Assembly: GCA_018873225.1 (NCBI GenBank) | Contig: JAEILZ010000001.1 | Location: forward strand, 868,001-932,000 | DNA length: 64,000 nucleotides | DNA from: [Phialemoniopsis] sp. UDSM-2020 | Lineage: Eukaryota; Ascomycota; Sordariomycetes; Thyridiales; Thyridiaceae | Reading direction: 5' to 3' | Shown: in pieces, positions 33,348 through 44,291 of the stretch | Numbering within the stretch: position 1 is the stretch's first letter | Layout: every line of letters starts with the position of its first letter | Made by a program: the position numbers and the translations under genes | The notes under the pieces: generated by a model | What the model was told of the DNA's origin: nothing | The model's input: the letters and a program-made list of their open reading frames with translations, nothing else | Database searches by the model: none

Positions 33348-35051
33348 TCAGCTAAACCCAACCGTTGATCGACTGGCCATGGACCTCTTGTTAGCGTGAG
33401 AAACATGGGGGAACATTGTACCCGGGTCCACTTACGGTCGGTATGGCTCCTCGAGGAACTTGATCTCCTCCTCAGAGAGCTTGACATCGAGAGCACGGAG
33501 TGTCTCCTCAACCCGCTCTAGCTTAGTGATGCCTACAAGGGGCGCGCACACGCAATCTTTGTGCAGCACCCACGCTTCCGCGAATAGACAAGATCAGCTC
33601 GGAGATCTGCGGAAAAGGTTATTCTAACTTACCTAGCGCAATTTGAGCCATGGAGAGTCCTCGTTTGATGGACAGTCTCTCAACGCGTCGGTTGATCTCC
33701 TTTTCCCATTCCTCGTTTGTGATGGCTTCGTCATGGTACAAGTCTGAAGTCTACATGGGGTCAGTGTGATATCGACTGATGTCTGGGCGGTGGTACGTAC
33801 CGAGCGCGTAGTCTCGTAAGCTCTAGAGAGCGGCCGGGTTAAGTCTGTCGCTTGAAGTCAGCACCAAACCCCAAATGCATGAGATTCGGGGCACGTACGG
33901 CCTTTTGCCATTGGACTCCAAGGTGTGGAGCCGACTCCGAGATACTTCAGCAGCGGCATCATTTCCCGCTCTTCCTCCCTGTACAGCAGATTGTAGAAGT
34001 TCTGGCAGTTGATGAACGGGGTCAATTTGTTGTTGATGGCGTAGTCTAAAACAGTCAGTTGGTGATTCCGGGACCCGGCCAGGCGTTTGGGCGCCTTTCA
34101 CTTACTCTGCATCGCGTGAAATTGCCATGCCCAGCAGCTACTCATTCCGATGTACCTTACGTAGCCAGCCTGAACTACATCATGAAGTGCTTGCATCGTC
34201 TCAGAGATCTGGCACAAAAGGTTGTCAACGCCAAGAGGACCGCGAAAATGGAGGATATTACATGGCTCATACTGGCGTCTCGTAGTCGAAACGGTGTAAC
34301 TACCATCATGTCAGTACGACGTCCATTGTGTGGGTATTATGCAGGTAATACCTGGAGGACATCAATGTAGTCTGTCTGAAGCCGCTTCAGCGCTGCCTTG
34401 ACGTTGTCAAAGATGTGCTAAGTCCACACCGTGTAAGTATGAGCTCTCATTCATAGATGGTGACACAGCATACCTTGCGGTTATTGCCCTGTGTCAAGAC
34501 GTATCCACCAGGGCCCTGTTTGTCCAGGTCACCAACAGGATTGAAAGACTAAATCCGAGGTTGATAAGCCTCTGTAGGGTCAGAGACTGTATGGGACGAT
34601 TTCCGATTTACCTTGGTCATGATGACAACAGACTCCCGAGGGACTGTCTTGACGAACTTCCCGAGGATCTCCTCGCTCACACCATTGCAATAGAAGTTGG
34701 ATGTATCAAAGGTGTTGAATCCTAGCTCCCAAGCGCGCTATCATTCCCACAATAAGCATAAAATCAAAGAACTCAGGACATGGAACGATGCCTACCTGCA
34801 GGTGCTTCAGAGCTTCCTCCTCTTCAATTCTCCAGGCTACATCCGACTTGACGCCATATGAAGCGCAGCCCATGATAAGTCTGGAGACCTGCAAGGACCA
34901 CGTCGTTAGTCCCGCGGAATTAGCTCGATGCAGGGGGCCATACCTTCAGACCACTATCTCCGAGACGCACATACGGCATCTTGGGAAGGGGCAGATCCAG
35001 CTCTGGAGCTCGGACCGGGGCCGTTGTACTGTTCTGACTGCTGTTCTCCAT
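33348..35051 (-). CDS. Aldo-keto reductase (Yak/PLD-type, fungal), 12 exons
   Basis: Exons (transcript order): 34944..35051, 34796..34888, 34612..34737, 34474..34548, 34352..34417, 34273..34299, 34106..34208, 33899..34045, 33801..33844, 33633..33750, 33436..33574, 33348..33372. They give 356 residues. The AKR catalytic tetrad is in place: Asp78 and Tyr83 (FDTSNFY), Lys109 (VIMTK) and His158 (QLHRFD), followed by TDYIDVLQ, VRYIGMSS, CQNFYNLLYREEEREM and the WSPMAKG block. The C-terminus is EEPYRPRSTVGFS, a good match to the family's Pro-Arg-x-x-Val-Gly end. NADPH-dependent reduction of an aldehyde or ketose is expected. Exon 6 is only 27 nt. The gene is bounded by two cluster motifs. Confidence 0.9.
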
Positions 35052-35705
35052 GGTTGACGTTCTCTATGTCTTTCTTCGTGTCTTTGTTTGACTTCATGAG
35101 CCAGTCAATTTCACACAGTCACTTCCTTGAAGCCAGTTCATATACCGCTTCCATCATGCGTCTCGACCACATCGTCACTTGCACTTCCCCGCAGCTGTGT
35201 CGACATACCAGACAGGACTCCGCACCAACTCTTTTCCTGCTTGATCGACCCGCGGAAAGTCTCCATGGCAGCCATGTCGAGGCGGATAGGCGGAAAGACG
35301 GAAGCCGCCAGGAATCGGTCAATGCCGCAGCGCCACCAAGCGAATGATCGTCATATCCTTTACAGAGGGAGGTCTCATATCAGCTTTGACCAGAGATACC
35401 CACTTTCCCCAAAACTTTCCCCGAAGCTTTCCCCATGGGGTGGTGTGACCTATTCAGAGGCTAGGGTAATTATGCTGATGTGAGTTAGCTAGCATGTCTC
35501 GTTAGCAAGAGCGAGCCAGAAGCCGAGGGCATGTCACAAAACAGTCCCCGGGCTTGTTTGCGTAATTGGTCTTGAATGGAGTACTTAAGTGCGATGTCAT
35601 CGCCACAGCTCAAGAATCCCGATGATGTGAACTAACTAGCCCAATCGTCCTTTTTGGAAAACCGCAACACCTCTGATATACGCCAAGACCAGACAACAAT
35701 CCATC
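35052..35705. other. Divergent promoter region
   Basis: 654 bp between the aldo-keto reductase and the second permease, transcribed divergently. It contains the cluster element at 35282. Confidence 0.55.
35282..35295 (+). promoter_or_regulatory. Cluster CGG direct-repeat element
   Basis: gcggataggcggaa, followed by further CGG/CCG triplets (gacggaagccgcc). It lies 230 bp upstream of the aldo-keto reductase and 410 bp upstream of the permease at 35706. Confidence 0.45.
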
Positions 35706-37640
35706 ATGTCGAACACTCGTTCTGCCGATATCCGCGAGAGGCTGGACTATAGATCCATCTCAAATAATACGAAATCCTGTTGGTGGATGGATTCTGGTGA
35801 GTATGCAGCCTTGCCGAAGTAGCGAATGGTACTGAGACTCGTTTTGAAGCTCTTCGATGGAATATGTTCCATTGCCTTGGGCTCTGTGGCACGCTTTTCT
35901 TTAACGGATGTGAGTGAATCAACATCAATGATGCAACATCAACCCTCTGACTGAGATCGCACAGATGACGGAAGTCTGTTCAACGGCCTTCAGAGCATCG
36001 ACGAGTGGCAACGCTACTTCGACCACCCCAGCCCGACGATACTCGGTCTTATGAACTCGGCAGGCTTCCTTCCAGGATTCGTGGCTAGTTTTGTGTCAGA
36101 TCGTATTGGTCACTATGTTGGTCGACGGTTGACCGTCTGGCTTGGAAGCGTCATCGTAGTAAGCTATAATGGCTCCCGTCTACCTCAGTATTCTTCATAA
36201 CTGACACTCTCTAGATAGCAGGGGCTGTAGTCATGTCACTGTCAACATCAGTTGGTATTTTCTGCGCTGGCAGGGCCATCATGGGCTTTGGTACTTCGGT
36301 TGCACTCACCATGGCCCCATCTCTCCTGCAGGAAATCGCACACCCTCGGTTTAGGGCACAAATCGGCAGTTTTTGTAAGATTCCCTTGAAGGGGCTCAGC
36401 TTTTCAATCTCATCAACTGACTGAGTGCCACAGACACCAGCATTTATTACGTAGCCGCAATCTGCTCAGCAGCAGTGTGCCTGGGCTGCCTTGACGTGGT
36501 CGGCGAGAAAGCCTGGCGCATACCGTGCTGGGTGCAGATTGTTGGCCCTGGTGTAACTCTCTTGATGACAGCTACTATCCCAGAGTCTCCCAGATGGCTG
36601 GCTAAGAAGGGGAAGCAAGAGCAAGCCCGGCAGATCCTTGTGAAGTATCATGCCAACAACAAGGAGGACGACGAGCTGGTCGAGTACGAATATCGAGAGA
36701 TTTTGGCCGCTCTCGAGGAAGAGTCTCGCAACAATGAGACAAAGTACACAGACTACCTGCGAGGTACCGGCAACAGGCACAGACTGATGATTCTGTTGGT
36801 TGTCGCTGTCGGAACCAACTGGGTTGGTAACGGGATCATCTCGTACTACTTGAGCCCGATTCTCAATACCCTGGGTATTACCGAGACACGAACTCAATTG
36901 CAGGTTCTTGTAGGACTTCAGGTCTGGAACTGTAAGCAAGTCTACCTTTGCGTTGGCCTGGCGTGGCACTGACGTATAGATGTGTAGTGATCATATCGAC
37001 TCTAGCAGCACTCTACGTGGAGAAGATCGGTAGACGGCCCCTTTGGCTCGGATCTACGGGTGGAATGCTAGCATCGATGATTGTGGTGATGGGTCTCTCC
37101 GCATCGTACGCTCAACATGGGGTCAAACAAGCTGGGGTGGCTGTCATCCCATTCCTGTTCCTGTTTTACGGCTCTTACGACTTGGCTTGGACGCCTCTGG
37201 CGTACTCGTGCGTTGTCCCCCACCACCTCCTACCACCGCGTTAGACACTGATCATATCTAGTTATCCTGTCGAGATTCTTCCCTTCTCACTTCGCACCAA
37301 GGGTCAAGCGATCTTCATTGCGGTGCAGACGCTCGCCGTCTCGGTGAACACTTGGGTCAACCCAGTTGCACTAGATGCTCTAGCTTGGAAATAGTAAGTT
37401 CAGATTTGATGGATTATGAAGGCGTGACTAACACGCTCTAGTTACGCGGTGTACATAGCTATTCTGGCATGTCTGCTAGTCGTTATTTGGCTTGGGTTTC
37501 CCGAGACGAAGGGCCTCACTATTGAGGAGATCTCCTTGGTGTTTGATAGACATAGTGCGATCGGACACGCCGAGGGCCAGGGAGAATCTGGTCTTCAGCC
37601 AGTCCGCACTATCCACGAAGATAATCTAGTCAAAGACTAG
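35706..37640 (+). CDS. MFS sugar transporter (lactose/hexose permease type), 8 exons
   Basis: Exons: 35706..35796, 35850..35909, 35965..36158, 36215..36374, 36434..36931, 36988..37207, 37262..37393, 37442..37640. They give 517 residues. Sugar-porter landmarks: YDGSLFNGLQSIDEW, GRRLTVWLGS, APSLLQEIAHPRFRA, SIYYVAAICSAAVCLG, PESPRWLAKK, VGTNWVGNGIISYYLSP, VEKIGRRPLWLG, AWTPLAYSYPVEILPF and FPETKGLTIEEISLVF. A cytoplasmic loop of about 60 charged residues separates the two halves. Most introns fall at the same codon positions as in the permease at 40505, showing a recent common ancestor. Plasma membrane; the substrate is probably the compound that induces the cluster. Confidence 0.9.
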
Positions 37641-37908
37641 GATACGTTTCAAATACGGAAATATACCATGGGATCGCGGAAGATGGCGCTGAACGTCTAA
37701 TTCGCAGCGTGGCACAAGAAACAATGACGCAATATCGAGTTTATCAGAGCCATGGGGAGAGAGTAGCGACTGCAGAGGTCTTTGGTTGATAACCTTATGT
37801 TCTTTTTGTACATATACATGTTTAGTTTTGCTTTCATGTTAATACCTCGTTGTGGAAATATCAGTGGCTCCATGAGGTGATGGGGGCATAATTGTCAAGT
37901 TGAATGTT

Positions 37909-39729
37909 TCAGTCCAATACAAGGCCTTCGAACAGCTTGGCTAAACCCCAAGCTCCAGGATCTGGGATCGTCCCAATCCACTCACTTTCGTTCCCAATGT
38001 AGACTGTCCGGCCTAGACTCGCTCGCATTGTTCGTGTTGACTCGGCGCCAGCTGTGGCCGCCGCGACCGCTGCCTTCAAATTATGCGTACGGTCGAGTTC
38101 GCGAATGAAAGGCGCCAAAGCATCCACCAAGGTTCGGTCGCCAGGTCTTGCGGATGTGTATCGTGAGAGTACTTCCAGGGCATGGTTCAAAGCTGCTACC
38201 CAGAATGCCGTATCAACGGTAAGAGCCTCGGAGCTTGTCGTCTTGGTGTACTGATTCATGGCGTTGATGAAGATTGAGAACAAAGCCCCAGAGGTTCCGT
38301 CCATCGTGCGGTCAACCGTCTCAGCTATCGACGATAGCAAATCGCTGAGTTGTCTGAAGTCGTTTTCCGAGAGTAGTTCCAGAATGGCTACAGGAATTAG
38401 TCATGTGGTCATGTAGCGGGTTACGACCGGACACCGACCTTCTGCTCCCCTACGGAGTGTTGTCCCACAATCTCCATCACCAACTATACTGTCGAAAGCG
38501 GTGATCTCGGGCTCTGCGTCTCTGAGACCAAGTAAACCAGACCGAAGGTGTTTCTCAAGTTTCGACATGTCGCAAACTAGTCTTGTTTGTGTTCTTTGTT
38601 GGCTACTAGCTTCGTGCTGGTATGTGTTTGTTGCGGCCTCGACTATTTGAAAGTCTTCAATATGGCTTACCCATGCCGTTGCTGAGCAGGGTTCATCCAG
38701 CAGCTGGACTAAACTGTGTTCCATATTCGTGGGTTGAATAGAGAGGAGCGAGATGGAGAATCCTGCGCAGTTCAAGCTGCTCATGCAGGTTCCGGCATAC
38801 ACGCGAAGCAAATTCAGCCCGTAGTCATTCTCGAGCTGCCTAACGACCTCATCAACGATAGCAGTAAGCTCCAACACGCTCAACCCGCCAAGATTGTTGA
38901 CCAAAAGAACATAGTCGTGGCCGGCGCCTTGAAGAAAACCCCTGTCCGAGTCTTCTGTCCCCAAGAGCTGACCGAGCATTGTACTGATAACCGCCGGCAG
39001 CGCTGCTTCGGCTCCTCTTACTATACTGCATCCCGTCTCGTTGTGTATACCGACCCCGATTTCAACCTCGTCCATTCCCAATCTTTTGCCATGCGCCTGA
39101 TCTGTGGACGACCCGGGTATGTGAACCTTGTCGAGCGCAGCGCCGATGCTGACCAAGCTCTCGGCGGCTAAGCGACTGACCGCATGCACATCTTGAAGAC
39201 CATACCCAAGTGCGCTCATCGCACTGGCAATCTTTTGTACCAACACAGTGCCGGCGATGCCCCGTCTGCCGACTTTGCCAAACTTGCTACGCGGGACGCT
39301 GACATCGTCACCGACCACGAGCATGTCGATTGCGAGTCCGGGATGGCGAGCCTTGGCCTTCTCCATAGCGACTCCAAAGTTGAGCACGTCTCCTGTGTAG
39401 TTCATGACAATGACGAGTAGCCCTTCGGCGTGGAGCGCGACTTTCTCAATGGCGCACAGAATTTGCTGGGATGACGGAGAAGCAAAAAGGGTCCCGGCCA
39501 CGGATGCCCCGAGGAGACCGGCTCCGACGAAACCTCCGAACGCCGGCTCATGACCGGAACCTCCGCCGGAAAGAGTGACCACGCCATGTCTTTTGCCGTA
39601 CAGATGCCGACTAAACACCACTTTGTTCTCGAGATCGACTTCGAGGGCAGGGTTCAACCGACTGATTGACCGCAATGAACCTTTGACCAGCGCTGCGGGA
39701 TCGTGTATAAAGCATTTTGTCGAAGACAT
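37909..39729 (-). CDS. DAK1: Dihydroxyacetone/ketose kinase (DAK family)
   Basis: Two exons, 38439..39729 and 37909..38387 (intron 51 nt), give 589 residues, the normal length for fungal DAK. The start is the ATG at 39729 (MSSTKCFIHDPAALVKG). The DhaK domain shows the GGGSGHEPAFGGFVG substrate loop (55-69), a VMNYTGDVLNFGVA segment, and EIGVGIHNETG with His229 at the position that binds the ketone covalently. The DhaL nucleotide domain starts with VGDGDCGTTLRRGAE, carrying the Asp ligands for Mg. The enzyme phosphorylates dihydroxyacetone or a related short ketose such as erythrulose, as the DAK-family erythrulose kinase of Yarrowia does. Which one cannot be read here. It is divergent to a sugar permease across a shared promoter. 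Confidence 0.92.
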
Positions 39730-40047
39730 GTTGTTTTTGAGAGCCACTCTAGATCATCACAGGTACATAAGATACAAGCTACGACATTTGGTACGCGCTA
39801 CGGCCTGGCTTTATGAAGGTCCAATATTTGCAACCATGATACTACTATATCACACGGCCCATCGTGGCCTTCATTTCCAGATACCTTCAACAGAACATAT
39901 TAGTGTGGTCCGCCCGTCTCTACAGATGAGAGCAGAGTGGAGCTATTGCGGTTTCGAAGATGCACAAATCCGAGACTTCGGAATTGGCCTCGATACTTGC
40001 ATATCCCCACCCAAGGTTTGAGGCTATCCACACGCACCAAGTTAGCG

Positions 40048-40060
40048 GCGGATGGCGGAA
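40048..40060 (+). promoter_or_regulatory. Cluster CGG direct-repeat element
   Basis: gcggatggcggaa; its first 12 bases are identical to the copy at 46679. It is followed within 35 bp by cggaacggcggg. It lies 320 bp from the kinase start and 445 bp from the permease start. Confidence 0.5.
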
Positions 40061-40140
40061 GTGCGATGCCGCCACCAAGGCGGAACGGCGGGCTAGAAAC
40101 TTGGTCATTGCCAGCTGCAAGCCTGAAACCCACCCACAAT

Positions 40141-40182
40141 GAGGTGAAGCTAATTTAGCCTCACCTCGTTTAGCTTCACCCC
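40141..40182. repeat. Imperfect inverted repeat with duplicated right arm
   Basis: The left arm gaggtgaagctaa (40141-40153) can pair with ttagcctcacctc (40155-40167, one mismatch) or with ttagcttcaccc (40170-40181, one mismatch). The two right arms form a short direct repeat. Could be a regulator site or a transposon footprint. Confidence 0.5.
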
Positions 40183-40389
40183 GTGTCAAATTTCGACCGG
40201 TGGTGAGTTGACTTGGGCGTTGTGATGCACGCGACCCCAGCTACCTCTTCCCCCACGGGGAACTCGTAGGATACCTCGGGATATATACGAATCCACCTCT
40301 GGGACTACCATTCATCCGGGGCAAGCTCGATGGAAAGACCGGGCATCGTATCGCGGGCCTTGTCCGGACAGAGCCTGGTGCAAACCTCC

Positions 40390-40396
40390 TATATAT
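40390..40396 (+). promoter_or_regulatory. TATA-like box of the third permease
   Basis: tatatat, 109 bp before the ATG at 40505. It is a suitable core-promoter position; not tested. Confidence 0.35.
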
Positions 40397-40504
40397 GGAA
40401 GATCATCCTGATCAACTTGCAAAAGCCTGAGTCGTTGCTTTTCCCTAACAATTCATTCTGATACATTCCATCCTATCACATATCTCATTATCTGTGATGC
40501 AATC

Positions 40505-42425
40505 ATGGGCGGCGCCGTAGCCAACGCAAATGCTGGGTCGGGGGCCAACTACAAGAGTATTGCCAACAATACGAAAGCTCAATGGTGGCTCGATCCAGGT
40601 AAGCTTCCATACTTGAATGACCTGGGATCTGTGGGCTGTCTGATAATGCTTCTTTAGGTCTTCGAAGCAATGTCTTTCACTGCATTGGACTTTGTGGGAC
40701 ACTGTTCTTCAACGGATGTGAGTTTCACAGCCTTTCCCTCTTGACCCCTTTTCGCTGTGCTGACTTGGTGTTGCGCAGATGACGGCAGTCTCTTCAATGG
40801 CCTCCAGACCATCGATTCCTGGCAGACCTTTTTCGGTCATCCGACGGGAAATACTCTGGGATTGATGAACTCTGCTGCTCTCTTCCCCGGTTTGATCTCG
40901 CCTATCTTTGCCGAGCTCATCGCTCGCCACTTTGGTCGGCGATATGCAGTCTGGACTGGAATTGCAATCAATGTAGGTCTTGTGTACAACATAATCCGTC
41001 ATCTTGGTTTGATCTAATATGTTCGTTGACAGACCGCTGGTGCCGTTGTCAACTCGGCCGCCGTTAATCTTGGCATGTACATCGCCGGACGAGTCCTGAT
41101 GGGTGTCGGCATTTCCATGGCCCTTACAATCGCACCGACCCTGCTACAAGAAATTGCCCACCCTCGTTATCGTGCTCAGATTGGTAGCATGTGTAAGCAC
41201 GCGTTCTATTCTCACGTCTGTTGACAAAGCTCCTGACATTGCTGCAGACACATGCATCTACTACATTGCGGCCGTCATCTCGGCCGCCGTTTGCCTAGGA
41301 ACTCGCCACATCGAAGGCGATGCAGCCTGGCGAATCCCGTGCTATCTCCAACTCGTGGGCCCCGTCGTCACGTTCGCCATGACCTTCACCATGCCAGAGT
41401 CCCCTCGAGTAGGTTCACACCTCAAACACTATGGCAATCGGATGTGGTCAACTAACCTTCTTTCCATCGCAGTGGCTTGTCCGTAACAGCCGCAATGAAG
41501 AGGCCTTCCGTATTCTCACCAAGTACCATGCCAACGGCGACGACAACGATCCCCTCGTGCAACTGGAATACCGTGAGATCGTGCAAGGTCTAGAGGCCGA
41601 AGAGGCCAACTCCCAAACAAGATATGCAGACTACTTCAAGGCCAAGAACAGACCCCGTCTGTTGCTGCTCGTGGTCATCGCGATCGGGACAAATTGGGTC
41701 GGCAACGGCATCGTTGCGTACTACCTTTCTCCCATTCTCAACACCATCGGCATCAGATCCACCGGGCAGCAAGCCGGCCTCAATCTGGGCTTGCAAATTT
41801 GGAATCGTAGGTTATCATGACCCTTGAAAGAACTTGGCAGATTGTTGACACCTTCCGACTAGTTATCCTTTCCACCGCTGCTGCCCTCTCAGTAGACAAA
41901 GTTGGGCGCAGACCTCTGTGGCTCTCTTCAAACATTGGCATGCTGTTCTCCTTCTGCATTGTCATGGGTCTGTCCGGAGCTTACGCCACTCAGGGCCAGC
42001 TCCCAGCCGTCGGAATCGCAGTCGTTCCCTTCCTGTTCACATTCTACGGCTTCTACGACATCGCTTGGACACCGCTCGCCAATATGTACACCGTCGAGAT
42101 CCTACCCTACAACCTCCGCGCCAAGGGTCAGGCCATCTACAACATTGTGCAAGGATCGGCCAACGCCGTCAACCAATGGGTCAACCCAATCATTCTAGAT
42201 GCGATCCATTGGAAGTACTATGGCGTCTACATTGCCATTCTGGCTTTTTACGTGGTCCTAATCTACTTCAAGTTCCCGGAGACCAAGGGAATGACCATCG
42301 AGGAGATCGCCATCGTCTTTGACGGCGATGCTGCGGACGGCGTTCGGCACGCGGCTGTCTCTGTCATGGGCAAGAACATTGGTGAGCAGGAGCAAGGTAC
42401 AGCTGGCCATGAGGAAAGGGTTTGA
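40505..42425 (+). CDS. MFS sugar transporter (lactose/hexose permease type), 7 exons
   Basis: Exons: 40505..40598, 40658..40717, 40779..40972, 41033..41192, 41248..41408, 41473..41806, 41863..42425. They give 521 residues. The protein follows the same pattern as the permease at 35706: YDGSLFNGLQTIDSW, APTLLQEIAHPRYRA, TCIYYIAAVISAAVCLG, PESPRWLVRN, GTNWVGNGIVAYYLSP, VDKVGRRPLWL, YGFYDIAWTPLANMYTVEILPY and FPETKGMTIEEIAIVF. Introns 1-4 and the one after LQIWN sit at the same positions as in that paralogue. The last two introns of the paralogue are missing, and one extra intron follows PESPR, as in the permease at 30483. This mosaic places the three genes in one local family. Plasma membrane; substrate unknown. 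Confidence 0.91.
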
Positions 42426-42689
42426 GTGCGACCTAGTAACAGTGTTACACACGACAGAACGAACTCAAACACTGTGACTCCACGGCCGTACTTCATCATG
42501 TACGCAGCAAGATATGTAGGATCAGAAGCTTTTGTGTGACATCAGTTCTCGCTGCTGATGCTTCGTGTGCTTGGAAATGACTTGATATTTGCGAGCTAGA
42601 GTATCTAGCACTCAATGTTGCTTTAGTCAGAACGGCTAGTCGAATCAAGTATGATATCATGCAACCAGAAGTTTCACATTGAGCTTTGT

Positions 42690-43753
42690 TTAAGCACATC
42701 CTCGGACTAAGTAACTACCACCGTCGAGGACTATCGTAGCCCCGTTCACGTGTCTGCTCGCGCGACTCGACAGAAAGACCATTACGCCGGCGATGTCCTC
42801 CTTTGACCCTAACTTCTGGTCGGGGACCTGCTTTGCCACTTCGTCCAGACCGCCGTGCCGAGCCATCAACGGCCCACTCATCTTGCTGGGAATGATGCCT
42901 GGTGCCACAACGTTGACGATGATGTGCTTCGGTCCGAGCTCGACAGCCAAGTTCTTCATGAGGTGTATCACGGCCGCCTTTGAGGCAGCATAAGCGTAGG
43001 CTGATTGGTAATTGTTGCCAGTCAGTGATTGGTTGCTCAATCGTCTTTGAGTGAGTGGGAGGTAGTAACTCACTTCCGTGGTCGCCCACATCGCCAATAA
43101 CCAGACCGGCTACTGACGACAGCATAATGACCCGTGAAGGATCCTGGACGGTGCCTCCAGCTTGTAGCAATGGTGTGAGCCTAGAAACGAGGGGTATTTT
43201 GGTCAGCATTGCCCATTCGTGTGTCACAATCTCTATTTCAGAACTCACTTCTGCACTGAAAAGAACACACTGTTGACGTTGACGTTCATGACATTGCCAA
43301 AGTCCTCATCGGTGTAATCCTCCAGACGGCCAATGAAAGTAGCTCCGGCATTGGCGACAAGGATATCGATATGGTCTGTCGTTTTCGAGATCTCGTCGAC
43401 CATCAGCTTGCAGCCGGCTGCGGTGCCAATATCAGCGACAATGGGAATAGCTTCGGCGCCGGAAGACTTGGTCGGGGATTCGAGGTCGTTCAGCGCCTTA
43501 GCAGCTTCTTGAAGGGCATCGGAAGAGCGCGCCACGAGGTAGACCTTGGCGCAACCTGCCTGAAGAAAACTGATGGTTCCTGGTCAGTTCTTGATCTGAC
43601 GTGGATTATCTGAATTTACATTGCCTTAACTCACCCACTCGCAGTGTGCAATCCCAGTCCGCGTGAACCACCAGTCACCACCGCAATCTTGCCCTTGAGG
43701 GAAAAAATCTCTTGGAAGCTATTCAGCTGCACCAGCTCTTCTGCAGACGACAT
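42690..43753 (-). CDS. Short-chain dehydrogenase/reductase (SDR)
   Basis: Exons (transcript order) 43635..43753, 43249..43569, 43074..43180, 42690..43000 give 285 residues. SDR hallmarks: cofactor loop TGGSRGLGLHTASG, VYLVARS after the second strand (NADP type), VANAGATFIGRLEDY, active-site segment VIMLSSVAG, Tyr186-x-x-x-Lys190 (YAASK), and the VVAPGIIPSKM and IVLDGGSYLVRG ends. It resembles gluconate 5-dehydrogenase- and Rhl-type polyol/keto-sugar reductases common in fungi. It lies tail-to-tail with the permease (264 bp), and a perfect cluster motif lies 235 bp upstream of its start. Confidence 0.9.
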
Positions 43754-44291
43754 GATGATGATGGCTACTTGATCTCGAAATACAGTGTGTCGAGGATCAC
43801 ACCTTTAGATTCTTGAGAGACTACGTGGTGAATAAAGCTGGCTCCTTTGAGGAATGTGTTGATTTGCAGGGCGGATGGAGAGGAGACCGGGTAGTACGAA
43901 AGTAGCCCTGGCGGGATGGCTAGTCTGGTCAGAACCCCACGAGACCAGTCCAACCCGCCTCCACCACTTTGGGGCACGCACTAGCCTGCGGATAGCGGGA
44001 AACCTACTCAGTGACCTGAGAATCGATGGTGTCAGCTTAGCTCTGCAATGTACCTACCGAAGCAGACAAGCCGAGGGGCGTTGAGAGGAGTTTCTGCCTG
44101 CGAACGACACGGAGGGCCTCTTCGCGTCGTCGACGACACAGACACAAACAGCTATCATTTACTGTAATCAACAAGAGGCGCTCAAAATGCTTAAAGTTTA
44201 GGGAGCATGAAAGGGTTGAATGTTTGGTATTTGTGTCTATTTCCGCCAAGCAGATCTATGTCTTTACCTAGTTTCCATGTCTACCCGTCCA
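43754..44291. other. Intergenic region with SDR promoter
   Basis: 538 bp between the SDR start and the stop of the MDR dehydrogenase, both on the minus strand. It carries the cluster motif at 43988; nothing else recognised. Confidence 0.55.
43988..44000 (+). promoter_or_regulatory. Cluster CGG direct-repeat element
   Basis: gcggatagcggga, identical to the copy at 33177. It lies 235 bp upstream of the SDR start at 43753. Confidence 0.5.

Larger units (their letters stand above)
39730..40504. other. Divergent promoter region of kinase and permease
   Basis: 775 bp between the divergent starts of the DAK kinase and the third permease. It contains a cluster element (40048), a CGG-rich neighbour (40069-40092), an imperfect palindrome (40141-40182) and a TATA-like box (40390). 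Confidence 0.55.
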
